NCBI GenBank assembly: GCA_020186115.1
Contig: WSYJ01000019.1
Location: 54,558 to 118,557 of the forward strand
Source: Histomonas meleagridis
Lineage: Eukaryota > Parabasalia > Tritrichomonadida > Dientamoebidae
Direction: 5' to 3'
Length of the DNA: 64,000 nucleotides
Shown here: positions 11,080 through 21,673 of the stretch, one piece after another
Numbering within the stretch: the first letter of the stretch is position 1
How the letters are laid out: each line of letters starts with the position of its first letter
Made by a program: the position numbers and the translations under genes
The notes under the pieces: generated by a model
Told to the model about the DNA's origin: nothing
The model's input: the letters and a program-made list of their open reading frames with translations, nothing else
The model's database searches: none

Positions 11080-12317
11080 ATAATCCTAATTACAGAAGAA
11101 ATTCGTACGGAACGTCAAACATTTTTAGCCGTGTAATTTCTATACTATGTAAAAGGAATATTTATTTGAAACTGAACAACACCGAAGAAGAACCAATTAG
11201 TATAGCATTAAATGATATTATAACAAATACTGATGAAAATAATTTCCTGGAAATAATGAATATTCACTTTAATGAGAAACACTACAATAAATTAATATCT
11301 TCTGGATTAAGAGGTCATACATTCAAGACACTAAAAGATAGCAAAATATCCAATCACTTTATTCCTTAATATTCTTGCTTATTAAATGATGAGATCATCA
11401 AATTTGCGGTAGAAGCAAGAACCAATAGCTTCTACACAGGACAATATGCAAGATTAAATAGTAATGACCTAGAAAATGTTGGAAATTGTAGATATTGTCA
11501 AAGACCAGACTCATTAAGACATTGATTAAACGATTGCATACATTTATTGAACAAATTTAAACCTAGATATGATGCAATAGTCCGTGAATTAGTAGAAATG
11601 CTAATATCAAGAAGTAACAGATTAATCCATCTTGATAGTGTACTTCTAATTGATGGTAACAGAATAACCGGTGAAAACGATACTAAAAGACCTGATATTT
11701 GGTATGAAACAGATGATTTATATTATCTTATCGAAGTTACTGTCCCCTATGGCGATGTAAGTGAAGAAAATGAATTGTCGTTAGAGGTAAGGTACAACGA
11801 GAAGAAAGAAAAATATGCGGAGCTTTTAGTAGATATCAAGAATCAATCTGGCAAAGATGCCAAACTTATTGTCATAGTGATTTCTTCACTTGGTGCATGG
11901 TACTCAGAATCTCTTAAAGAATTAAGGATCATAGCAGAAACAAAGGAAAACTTTAAGAGATTTGCTAAAAGAATGGTAATCGCTACACTAAAGTACTCTA
12001 GAAAGATCCTAATGAATATTTTTAGTGAAGAGAACAGAAGAAACAATAGTTCTGAAGAAGACAGGTCGGCGTCATCAACTCCATCAACGTCATCATCGGA
12101 AAAGTACGAGGAATATGAAGAGACAGAAGAGTACCTCGTCAACCCTAATGAACAAGCTGAAATGGAGGATATTCAAGATTTACCCGTGGAGTCAACAACG
12201 GATACAGAAGATGCAACAACGGGACAGGAGATGTCGTGTTCTACATCATCATCCTCTGGGGGTGAAGATGATGATGAGAACAATGATAACACCTTAACCC
12301 AAACCCCAACTTTTTAA
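11037..12317 (+). pseudogene. R2 C-terminal region with CCHC and restriction-like endonuclease
   Basis: This frame is interrupted by TAA at 11367 and TGA at about 11524, the latter inside the CCHC motif (CRYCQRPDSLRH then LNDC). From 11547 to 12317 the nuclease is intact for 256 codons: RPDIWYETDD, IEVTVPYGD, IVIVISSLGAWY and the basic KRFAKRMVIATLKYS. The C-terminal 90 residues are Ser/Glu/Asp-rich. This is the best-preserved endonuclease domain of the family in the window. Confidence 0.84.
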
Positions 12318-12365
12318 ATCACTTACTTTTAATATGCTTGAGTAAACGACCCACATGGGACGAGA

Positions 12366-12911
12366 ATGAATTTTTTTGCAAATTTTTTACCTCCTCAAAC
12401 TCGAGTATTGCATTCTCCTCAAGGAGAGGATCACAATGGTATAAGTATCGGCCGGATTTGTAAAACTGACCCTCGATCAGATGCACATAAATTTTTACCG
12501 AACGTTCCGAGAGGGCCAGCGACGATACGAGAAACGGTTGTCGAAGAATCACCAGTAATTCCGAACGAAATAGTACCACAACAAGAATACGAGATTAAAT
12601 TTTCGAGGAACGAACCATTTCCCCACGAGAAACTATTAATTAAAGATATTCATTACAATCCACACCCATATACACCAGAAGGAGAGAATTTACCATCGCC
12701 ACCAGAATGGGTAATAATCTCATCAGATCCAGATATAATGCATCTTTTACCAATCAATTGTGGGGACGCTCAAGGACTTATTATATATAGAGGGCAAGCT
12801 ACAATAGAGTCAGGAACTTTAGTTATACATGAATATGCTCCTAAGATTTATCCGACAATAGAAGAAATTGAACGAGGTTTCCTTGATTTAAGGTTATATA
12901 GCTGTAAATAA
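12366..12911 (+). CDS. ORF-A of the retrotransposon family (unknown function)
   Basis: A 181-residue frame that begins MNFFANFLPPQTRVL, 49 bases after the nuclease stop. The same protein is encoded at 63994-63396 (minus), 5027-5400 and, in part, 46510-46340. I recognise no domain. Conserved stretches are GEDHNGISIGRICKTDPRSD, the LLIKDIHYNPHP block and YRGQATIESGTLVIHEYAP. It ends RLYSCK, where other copies continue with VGPNKP, so this end is probably a frameshift. In R5 it lies upstream of the spacer and RT, which makes it the 5' ORF of a unit; here it follows the previous unit's nuclease. Confidence 0.7.
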   Translation: MNFFANFLPPQTRVLHSPQGEDHNGISIGRICKTDPRSDAHKFLPNVPRGPATIRETVVEESPVIPNEIVPQQEYEIKFSRNEPFPHEKLLIKDIHYNPHPYTPEGENLPSPPEWVIISSDPDIMHLLPINCGDAQGLIIYRGQATIESGTLVIHEYAPKIYPTIEEIERGFLDLRLYSCK

Positions 12912-13122
12912 TCTTAGACAAAAGATTTATATCAACAAAATGCTGATTAATAATAACAATTATGGGTAAATACTAATATTCTTACTGATCGATTAATTAT
13001 TAATCATGGTAATGTAAATTATGAATCAAAGACTTCTAATACATTAAATTTCAATCACAAAGGAAATTCCTATTCCAAACACTTTAAGTTCAAATCTAAT
13101 ATCTGAACCTAATGTTCAAGTG
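12912..13122 (+). pseudogene. Retrotransposon spacer segment after ORF-A
   Basis: Broken frames encode the NTNILTDRLIINHGNVNYES block, found also at 46250-46100 and 63330-63260, and end at NVQV, where the copy is cut by the repeat beginning at 13123. Confidence 0.65.
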
Positions 13123-13260
13123 AGAGTCTGGGTAGCATATCCAAAACATACCCACTTTTGGACGGTTATTCCCACAATTTTCGACTTTTTGAATTCGATG
13201 TAAAATAACCGTCTCGATTTTCCAAAATTTCGGATAAAAAAAATTTCGAAAAAATAAAGC
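13123..13260 (+). repeat. Terminal repeat with hairpin, inverted relative to 8140-8290
   Basis: It interrupts the retrotransposon spacer directly after GTTCAAGTG. GACGGTTATT at about 13158 pairs with AATAACCGTC about 33 bases downstream. The pattern CCCAC, TTTTGGACGG, TTCCCACAATTTTCGACTTT matches the minus strand of 8140-8290. It is probably the left end of an AT-rich non-autonomous element. Confidence 0.55.
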
Positions 13261-13680
13261 TCGACAAAATAAAATAATCATAACAATAGTAAGAACTATA
13301 TCAATATACTATTAATGAATAGTATAGATTTAAATAATAATGAGTATTCGTGGACAAAAACGATTTTGAAAATAATCATAAAATATTCTAAAATAAATAG
13401 TATAATCGAATTCTCCATATGTTAAAACGTATTACTGTATTCTTTTTTTGCCAAAATACAAAATGTATATTGTGTTATTAGCAAATGTTTTTGATATTTA
13501 TTATGCATAATTGAATTCATGTTCAAAAAGTTAAAATTGTGAAGAAATAATTTCATTCAATTTTAATTTAAATACTTTACATTTTTGCCACAATAAATTT
13601 TGAACAAATAAAAAATGACATTGTATAACAAAATAATTTAAATGAATAATCAATAAATAAGAATAATTATATACATTAAG
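13260..13680. other. AT-rich stretch without genes
   Basis: No frame or structured repeat is recognised between the terminal repeat and the minisatellite-like block. Confidence 0.5.
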
Positions 13681-14090
13681 CATTGACAAACAATGAGCTA
13701 CAAAATATATTTTTTAATAAGCATTAAATTACAATAATTTATGAATAACATTATTTACAATCATTGATAAATAATGAATTATAATGATTTGTTTTATTAA
13801 ACGATAATAAACGTAGAATATTAATGATTTGTTTTATTAAACATCAATAAAATATGAATAATATTGATTTACTCTATGAAGCATTAACAAACAATGAAGT
13901 TTATTGATTTGTATTATTAATCATCAATAAACAATAAATAATAATGATTTCTTTATTCAGCAATAATAAACAATGAATAATAATGATTATCATTAATTAA
14001 ACATTAATGAACAATGATTTATAATCATTTCTTTCATTAAACATTAATAAACAAAGTTTTATAATGATCATCATTGATTTAACATTAATA
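13680..14090. repeat. Degenerate minisatellite, about 60-base unit
   Basis: About seven imperfect units contain AATAATGATTTG or a variant, then TATTAAACATTAATAAACAA. The spacing is about 55-65 bases, and the units are clear by eye although substitutions are frequent. Confidence 0.65.
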
Positions 14091-14819
14091 AAAGTTGCTA
14101 AAAAATGGACAACAAAAAATGATGAACAAGAATCTCGGATAATTTCTATATCTAAGATTCAAGGAAAAAGTAAATGAGACTCATTACCTGCAGAACCAAA
14201 ATTAAATGAGAAAATTATTACTACTAACATTGATTCTTTAAGTATTATTCCGAAACACAACGATGTTCAAGATGATACAATAATAGATTCTGTGATAGCA
14301 AACCCTGTGTATAATAATGTTTAAATAAACCCAAATATTGATTCTTTAAGAGTCAAACCTGTTCATGAACAATCGGATTATTAATCCAAATGTTGATTCA
14401 TTTCAAGTGTAAATAATAAAATTATTATTAATCAATGATGAGATGCAAAATTATTAACCCTGATGTAGAATCTTTACATATAATACCAGAAGCTATTAAT
14501 AACACCTCTAAAGCTATTGTTGAATCTCTTTCTACGAAAGTTTATTCAGAAATTAAACAGAAACTGCGTTAATTGAACAACTTAAAGTTGATGTAAATAA
14601 AACATCAAAAACTCAGATTGTTAATATCGTAGAAAACGAGATCCGTTTTAATCCAATTAAAAAAGTCATTAATATTGATATTCCTGATTTTGAAATTATT
14701 TATAATCATATTCCTACAGCTTTAAACTTAAATAATTATTTCACCATTTCTATTTCAGATTATTCAGATATTGAAAGTAACTATAATGAAGGAAAATCAA
14801 GTTTCAACTCCAATGTTCG
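14090..14819 (+). pseudogene. R3: rearranged retrotransposon fragment
   Basis: It starts with the KKWTTKNDEQESRIISISKI box (cf. R2 NKWTEECNEQ) and then jumps to spacer repeats of the type NIDSL.I.P and NPDVESLHIIPE. Near 14650 it has KKVINIDIPDFEI, which precedes the Asp/Ser-rich region in R1. Frames change repeatedly. The order box-then-spacer is not that of an intact copy, so it is a rearranged mosaic. It is cut at 14819 by a GGTACT terminal sequence. Confidence 0.65.
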
Positions 14820-14900
14820 GTACTATTCAACTTTTCACGACTTTTTGATAAGAGGTTATTCAAAAAGTGGAAAGTCTCACAATTATTTACGACTTTTCGT
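14819..14900 (+). repeat. Mutator-like transposon end (GGTACT family)
   Basis: It begins GGTACTATTCAAC in the middle of retrotransposon sequence and contains TTATTCAAAAAGTGG, as do the ends at 45691, 45742, 51974 and 61504. The partner end was not found in the window. Confidence 0.45.
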
Positions 14901-15119
14901 GTAATATTGGAAAAATTGAAAGGAGAGAGAAATTCAGAGAAAATTCTTATTCAATTTGTATATGATTTATATTCTTCGTCAAAAATTATTTGAATGATAT
15001 TAGAAAATGTCAATAGATGGAAATCATAATGGTTTAATTATTACATATATTTCATATAGATAAAATATTAGATGTCAAAACATAATATGCACGCATAATC
15101 ATATATAATATATTATCAG

Positions 15120-15840
15120 TATGCACAGAAGCTAAAATACGGGCATTTATCGAATTTCATCGTTCAACACATTCTAGTACAACATATGATTACATTCGGC
15201 AATTCATTGCTGCATTTTCATATTTATTAAGAATAATAATAAGCAATCTTCCAAACATTACACATAATCAAGATTTTATTTATAATGTTCATGGATCTCA
15301 GAGAGTAATGCAAGGGAAAAAATGTCTTAATGAGGAACTTCCAATTACACCAGAAATACTTGATCATATTCCTGATTTTATCACAAACTATACCAATCAA
15401 ATTCAAGGAATGTGCATAATTTATTAATAAGAGTTTCAGAGTGCATTAATTTGAATAAAGAGGACGTTAATATCGATTTAAACGGTCGACTTGTGATAAC
15501 AATAAAAAAATCAATAATAACAGATCAATATGGTGAAGCTGAATCTATATACATCTATTAACCATAAAAAAATATTCTCCTTTCAAGTGGTTACCTCTTC
15601 ACATCTTAAATATTATAAATTTTTCAAATCGCAAAATGTTTACAATGGCTGCTGAAACATTCAGATCATTTTTAAAAAAAAATTGCAGCAAGTTGTTCCA
15701 TCTGAACACCTGAAAAAATACTCAACAGACCCTATAAGATAAGATGCAGCATATACAGCTGCCTTAAATCCGATCCAAGACTGCCAGATCAAAAAAATGG
15801 ATAGGTGGGAGTGTAATTGCTATAAAGTTTATACAATTAA
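15120..15840 (+). pseudogene. Second tyrosine recombinase, broken
   Basis: Fragments in different frames are colinear with the recombinase at 6272-7078. They are a core-binding part (FIEFHRSTHSSTTYDYIRQF, about 15150), the first catalytic Arg box RVSECINLN (about 15430), the Lys strand IKKSIITDQYGEA (about 15510) and a decayed C-terminus near 15730-15810 with STDPIR and RWE. Frameshifts and stops (near 15420, 15560 and 15740) make it non-functional. No inverted ends like those of the first element were seen. Confidence 0.65.
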
Positions 15841-16430
15841 TTTTACATATTGAATTTATTGAAATTTTATATAACAACTATTTTAATTACATGTAAAATA
15901 TATTTTCATCACATATAGATTATAATAACAATTTGGTGTAGTGATAAAAAATGTGATTTTTATGAAACATCTGACTTTTCTGAAAGTCTTAATTTTATTA
16001 ACGTAATTAATAAGATCTATTAATTCATATATGAATCGGTATAATCGATAGAAAGAGTAAATAGCATAATGCAATCGTTATTAATGCGTTTTTGCGTTGT
16101 GCGTGGTTGAAATCTTATATATAAAGATGTGAAGTGTCCTGGAAATACTAGGAGAAACCAGGAACCCTTGATTTTTATACAAATATATTAATGGATAAAT
16201 AATCGTACAATATAATTACATTATAAAAATATATTAATGAGAGAATCACTTTACGACATAGTTAATCCATTGCGAATTAATTAATGATAAAATTACTTAT
16301 TAAATATGACTTTACACCATAATTATTATACTTAAACTGACTCCATCAATTTTTTTAATTGGATCATTACTTTTTTCACAAATATTAATCAAATGATTAC
16401 TTAAATGATAACAATACGATCCATTCATCC
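15840..16430. other. AT-rich spacer, no gene seen
   Basis: Nothing coherent was recognised. A short TCCTGG...CCAGGA inverted repeat at about 16137-16166 is the only structured site. Confidence 0.45.
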
Positions 16431-18145
16431 ATTTTATTACTGAAACGTTCATATGCATCTTTATTTTCTGGTTCATTATCATTTAATGATGAATTCATTA
16501 GATTATTAATTTCCTCAGGAATATATTCAGATCTTTTTCTGAATATTCTATATTTTTATCGATTGACATATAATCTTCTATAATTTCGATATTGTTCGTC
16601 ATAAACTTCAAGCGGTGTTGAAGTATTTAAATGAACAAAATTTTTCTGGAAAATGGATCCGTAATTTTCATATTAACTTCTAACTTTTTTTTTGCTCAAT
16701 ATTTTTGGCATTTTATTAAGAATTAAAAAAATGATTTTTTTTAGAACTAGATTTGATTTTTTTACGAAATTAATTATTTATACAGCTTCTTAGTATAAAA
16801 AATATATGATCATTTTGTATAGCAAAAATCATTCCTTGATTTATTGCATCAGCTATATCATCTTGCTTATTATATTTTTCGAAATTATATGGCATCTGAA
16901 ATGAACTCCAAGTACTAAAAAATTTTTCCTCAACATTTTTTAAAATGTTTCTTGCAATATTGACGCTCAATTTCTAATGAGCTTTATTTTCGGTGTATTA
17001 TCTGAACCTAAATTTCGAATTTTTTTTTTTTTGGCTCAAATAAATGAACATTAGCTTTAGAGATTAGTGAAAGAGTAATGATACTATACATTGATTCCAT
17101 GGCATTAGTATTTCCCGGGAATTTGTTCTTCAATTAATACTGTAAAGGTATATAACCTTTTGACTTCATAACATTTTTCTCAAAACTATTATATAAAAAT
17201 ACTGCCCAACCGAAATTTTTGATTTGACTTACAATTTAGCCTATAATATATGCTGCATCAACAAAACTTTATTTATACGTGGATTCACCGTCTTCATTTG
17301 ATAGTATTCTATCATTATTTCTCCATCATTATTAATTATACCATAATAAATAATATCTATCGTCATGATATATGACTAGTGAGAATATCATTAATACTTT
17401 TTACTTTTATATTACCATTATTATTTAAACTTATTGTACATCCTCTTAGCGCTCGAAAACTTAATGTATCGGTTATAGCTTTAATCCTCCAAGTATTATC
17501 CTTATTATAATCATTTCTATAATGCATATCTATATACTCACCAACTTCCATGAGTCCATCAGATTTAATTGTTGCTATTGCCGGAATTTTTATTGTAGAA
17601 TTAGAACCTCCGCCAATATTGTTCGAAATATTATATTATATTATATTAGTTAATAGTATTCGCCACCAAACTTGAATTAATAGCTAAATCATCATTAATT
17701 ATTTCATGTATGATCTTTTAATGAAAAATCATCGATAGAATAACCACTAATGGTATCAATAACGAGGTCGCTAATGGTAACATTATTATTATCCTGTAAA
17801 ATTATAAAAAATTGTTTATATATGTTTAAAACTTTATTAATATAACCGAACATTTCAATTATATATGCATATTTTATAATATTCTCTCCGGTGAGTATAT
17901 TATCAACTTTAATATTATCATCAATATACTTTTAATTTTTGATACTACTGTCTAACGGTGATATTATAATATGATTTCTTCAGTGAGTTAAAACGAGACT
18001 TTTATATACACGGTGTATCTGTAATGTTCATATACCATTTGACATAGTATCAGATGTTTTTGAGTAATCACAATAAACAATACTGCTTATATTCATTAAC
18101 GCTCTAACTATATTTTCTATTTTTTCGAGCTGTGAATTTGACATT
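16430..18145 (-). pseudogene. Element B: cluster of decayed genes of unknown function
   Basis: On the minus strand several coherent but interrupted peptides follow each other. About 18145-17700 starts MSNSQLEKIENIVRALMNI and has at least four stops. 17640-17363 contains IGGGSNSTIKIPAIATIKSD and a TWRIKAITDTLSF stretch. 16970-16770 starts MSVNIARNILKNVEEKF. About 16690-16440 contains HLNTSTPLEVYDEQYRNYRR. Their strand and order continue the Polinton-like copy B, so they are probably its remaining genes. I cannot assign products; the 17640-17363 piece is beta-rich and could belong to a virion surface protein, but this is a guess. Confidence 0.5.
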
Positions 18146-18159
18146 TTTATGACTATATT

Positions 18160-18501
18160 TTAATTATCAGTATTAACCAACCAATGATATTTTGAATCTT
18201 TATACTTATTATGTTTGTTAACATATTCCATAGCACCTCCATATGTTTGTGCATCTCTAACTTTTCTAACATCTTTCTTTAAATCAATAATAAGATGTGC
18301 TAAAGCTTTCATATTCTCATCAATTAATGTTCTATCAGATCCAGTATATTGATAATGACTTAAATCATCATCAAAAACATATTGAGCATCACCTGGTGTA
18401 ATATATTTTTTTTGAGGTTCTGATTTGACCCGTGATGGAAATAAACGTGAACCATCAGGTCCTCGTGGTCTACGATTTGCATATATCACATCTTGTTGCA
18501 T
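18160..18501 (-). CDS. Element B small protein, unknown
   Basis: 113 residues from an ATG. The N-terminus is basic and Pro-rich (YANRRPRGPDGSRLFPSR), followed by an acidic centre and a C-terminus with KKDVRKVRDAQTYGG. It lies immediately downstream of the packaging ATPase in copy B. At the same place copy A has an unrelated gene (30173-30778), so this is a variable cargo position. No domain is recognised. Confidence 0.55.
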   Translation of the reverse strand: MQQDVIYANRRPRGPDGSRLFPSRVKSEPQKKYITPGDAQYVFDDDLSHYQYTGSDRTLIDENMKALAHLIIDLKKDVRKVRDAQTYGGAMEYVNKHNKYKDSKYHWLVNTDN

Positions 18502-18534
18502 TAAAAAAAATGATTTTAAAAAAAAATTTTTTAT

Positions 18535-19335
18535 TCAATTTTTATATTTTGATTATTCACGTCGACGATCATTTTTTGATGACCAGTTAATTTTTGATAA
18601 ACTGAATAAATTTGATATTTAGTATAAGGTAATGGTATTTGTTCAATCATATATCTTAATTGTTGTTTAGAGAAATTAGGAAATATAAATATAGTACTTA
18701 CATTAGCTTTAACTTCAGCAGGTAAAGATTTCCAAAATTGTACAGCGAAAAAATACAGAACATTGAATATGAGCTAATTTAGTAAATAATTGATTAAAAT
18801 AATTAGTAGGTTTTTATAAATAAAGGACTATTAGCACAATCTTCACAAAATCTTATAGTATGTAAAGTTAAATTATTAAAATTATTAATATATCATTTTT
18901 CAAATAATTCAGATCTTTTATTATCTACTATTTTATTTTCTCAACGATTATTTTTTAATTTCATTATAAAATTGTTTCCATTTTAATATATCTTTAACTA
19001 TACCTTCTTCTTAATTTTCTGCTACATATAAAATTGGCATTTTAATTAAAGGTTTTAATGATTCAAAAGTGGGGATCGTTTTCTAATCCATTTTTATTAA
19101 TATAAATTAATAAATGAGTTCTAGGACTAATATTACTAATTTTAATAATTTCTCTAATTATAAATTGAGTACTCCCACTTCTTTTTCTACCTACTGCTAT
19201 ATTTAAAGAATTATAATGTACATTCACTTCTGGATGAATTTCACTTATTAATTCTTCATTTAATTTAGGTTTATTTTTATATAAACAATAATCAATCATA
19301 TTATCTATGACATCAATATTAATATCGTTTTCCAT
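18535..19335 (-). pseudogene. Element B packaging ATPase (A32/FtsK-HerA type), Walker A mutated
   Basis: It is nearly identical to the copy at 29338-30140 in inverted orientation. The start MENDINIDVIDNMIDYC is intact, but the P-loop reads GRKRSGSTQ where copy A has GRKRSGKTQ. The nucleotide-binding Lys is replaced by Ser, so the enzyme would not bind ATP normally. Frameshifts follow at about 19075 and further down. The C-terminal part, LPAEVKANVSTIFIFPNFS, is present near 18720-18650. In Polintons and related viruses this ATPase pumps DNA into the capsid. Confidence 0.78.
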
Positions 19336-19374
19336 AAAATAAAATAATTTTATAAAATCAATTCATTATTATTA

Positions 19375-19768
19375 ATGGAATCTCTTTATACGTGCTTCGC
19401 TCAAGAGTTTAAAGATTGTGATTTTACTGCTATAAATATTAAACCTTCGTTTTCTATCGTTAAAAATAAAAATGTAATAACATTAACTGTAACAGTATAT
19501 AATAAATATCATAATTTATTAAAAAAACAAATTTATAAATTTATAGATGAAAAATATCATCCTACTATTAAAAATCCTTTACAAAAATATAACACCTGAA
19601 CAATTAGATCAAGCTTATCAAATATCTAAAATGGAATTATTAAATCAAATATTTAATAATGATTTTAACAATTATAATGGTTATGTAAATAAATTGAATG
19701 TTTTACATTATGATAATGACTCAGTAATGCCTCAAAATCGAGATGAACAGCTCCAAAATGATTTATAA
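19375..19768 (+). pseudogene. Element B conserved small protein (frameshifted)
   Basis: It starts MESLYTCFAQEFKDCDFTA and continues through a beta-rich stretch (SFSIVKNKNVITLTVTVYN). An extra A in CAAAAATATAAC at about 19586 shifts it into the second frame, which ends at 19768 (PEQLDQAYQISKMELL and NRDEQLQNDL). Copy A carries the same gene on the minus strand at 29297-28916 without this A but with a different frameshift. The original length would be about 130 residues. Function is unknown. It is divergent from the ATPase and shares the short promoter region 19336-19374. Confidence 0.7.
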
Positions 19769-19769
19769 A

Positions 19770-20235
19770 TAAAAAATAATGATATTGATATTTTCTAACG
19801 TTCGAAAACTGACACATTTGAATGAATAAATGTACAATGATTTTTTATGTAATTTTTATGGACAGGGGATCATTGTTAAAAAAATGGATTGATTTTGATC
19901 GTATTTTCCCACTTTTAAATTAACGATAGATTCAATTTTTGCAGTCATGTACTAACTTAGGATATAAATTAATTTTCGAGATCATGGAAAACGATCAGTA
20001 AACTATTTAAACAAAAAAATATTTGATAGCACAGTCTTTATTCAGTTCAAAAAAGTCATTGTGATCAAAACTCTCAGAAAACAACATTATCGCTATTCAA
20101 TTTTATGCTCGTATATTTTTTTAAGTCCCAACCGAAGTACTCAATATTTGAAAGGGTTTTAGTTTCAAAATAATAAAAAAATATATCAAAAAGTTTAATT
20201 GTATTGAAATATTTAGAATCGCCTCACATATAAAA
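19770..20235. other. Element B intergenic region
   Basis: An AT-rich spacer almost identical to 28440-28910 in inverted orientation. No frame is seen. Its conservation only reflects the recent duplication. Confidence 0.6.
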
Positions 20236-20472
20236 ATGGAATATCCAGTTCAAAGCATCTCTGCGCCACGCATTAAAAATGGGGTGGTGTCTTTCCTGGT
20301 GCATTGGGGCACAAGAGAGTTCACTAGAGAACCCCTGGAATGCTTAGTACCGGGAAGTCTTGATCTTCTCTATGACTGGATCAAGACTCATAGTCCGAAT
20401 TTAAGACCGGAGATTGTTCATACGATGTATGAACAAATTGAGTCAATTTGTGCACTCAAGGAAATGGAGTAA
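20236..20472 (+). CDS. Element B small chromodomain-like protein
   Basis: A 78-residue intact protein. YPVQSISAPRIKNGVVSFLV, then HWGTREFTREPLECL and a C-terminal helix (SLDLLYDWIKTH) fit the chromodomain pattern: an aromatic/V start, three strands with F-L-V-x-W, an E-P element and a final helix. A protein with the same pattern but different sequence lies at the same place in copy C (40136-40336). The W and E-P positions are kept, but an aromatic-cage residue is less clear. Chromodomains bind methylated histone tails, and in Mavericks a chromodomain is usually part of the integrase. Here it stands alone, so targeting or silencing-evasion roles are speculative. Confidence 0.6.
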   Translation: MEYPVQSISAPRIKNGVVSFLVHWGTREFTREPLECLVPGSLDLLYDWIKTHSPNLRPEIVHTMYEQIESICALKEME

Positions 20473-20571
20473 ATAAAAAAATACTTCTAATTTTTTTAAT
20501 CTAAATAAAATTGAGATCTAATTTTAAATAATTTTTATTTAATAACCATCAGGAGTACCATTAGGATAATA

Positions 20572-21630
20572 TTACAATCCATTATGTAAATCTAATGTGA
20601 AATAAGTATCACGACAAATGAATAATTGTGGAAGAGGTGGATGATTTCCAGTATCATCAACATTATAATAAGTATCATTAGCTAGTGTATAAATAGGTTG
20701 CCCCTTAATTTGTATCGGGATATTTTGTCCATTAGAATCTAAGCCATCAAATACGTAACCACCACGTGAGCGTTCACATTGTATATTAAGCATAAAAGAA
20801 GTAGCATCACTTAATGTATTATTATATCTTGTACCATTTGAAGCATTTCTATCCATAGTTAAAGAATCTTCAAATTCTTTAGTACATTGTATACTATCAT
20901 CTAAATCAGAAGCAACTAATTGATATTGTAAAAATCTTGCACCTAAAGTAGAAATAGGTTCATCAGGATAATTTTGACCTGCAATAGTTAATTGTACATT
21001 ATTATAAATAGGATTATCGAAACAAGTATAATCATTAGCATGTTTTGGAAATACAACTGTAATAGTTGTAACATTAAATAAAGGCATATTAATAGTAGAT
21101 TGAATACCAGATTCAGTAGCAGCTAAAGCAAAAGCATTATAATCTAATTGTTGTGAAGGAATTAATAAACCTCCAGGTTGTTGAAGTATTTGAGCTATTT
21201 TATTTAAAGTTTCTTCTTTAACTCCAAATCCAAACATATTAGATTTACATGAAACTACTGTTAAACCTGTATAATATAAAGAAACATTCTCAGATACAGT
21301 ATCAATAGTATGATTAGTTTCAGTATCACATTTTAAATGTAGTAGTAATATTAGCAGAATTACCTATTTGAGTAAAAACCATGAGTAAATAAAGGTATAT
21401 TATTAAATGTAGCATTAATAGAAGAATCTTCTAAAAATTCTTTAACTTCTTTAATTTTACGTGGATCTACTTGACACCAAACTAAACCATTTTGTTTAAC
21501 ATAAAACTTTAATTCAATATCACCGACTAATCTATTTGGATATAAATCGAATGCTTGTAAAGCTAATATATCTTCAAATGGAAGATTCATTTCAAATTCG
21601 ATATCATGTTTATTTCCATCTGCAATTGTT
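20572..21630 (-). pseudogene. Element B major capsid protein, 5' truncated
   Basis: An inverted, nearly identical copy of MCP positions 27050-28104. The N-terminal third is missing because homology stops at about 21630 (within TIADGN). One frameshift at about 21345-21360 separates 21641-21360 (IEFEMNLPFEDILALQAFDL) from 21237-20572 (MFGFGVKEETLNKIAQIL). See 38366-40058 for the family argument. Confidence 0.82.
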
Positions 21631-21673
21631 TTCAACATCAAATGCTTAACGGTTTTTTAGCGTTACTTTGAAA

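Larger units (their letters stand above)
8290..12317 (+). mobile_element. R2: second copy of the RLE retrotransposon
   Basis: Same order as R1: remnants of finger 2 (SLLSHITASHKD near 8330), finger 3 (CKVC and HIKKQH, about 8475-8550), RT, CCHC and nuclease. The 5' part is cut by the repeat at 8140-8290. Interruptions are a frameshift near 10040, an in-frame TAA at 10372, a degenerate deletion region 10930-11040, TAA at 11367 and TGA at about 11524. The coding sequence is clearly diverged from R1 but colinear, so these are old separate insertions or array members rather than a recent duplication. Confidence 0.87.

Noticed and set aside
12025..12297. Arg-rich frame of 90 codons
   Set aside because: An alternate frame of the Ser/Glu-rich tail of the R2 nuclease.
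12319..12579. Minus-strand frame of 86 codons opposite ORF-A
   Set aside because: It is antisense to ORF-A; the plus-strand protein is the one kept across copies by protein-level similarity.
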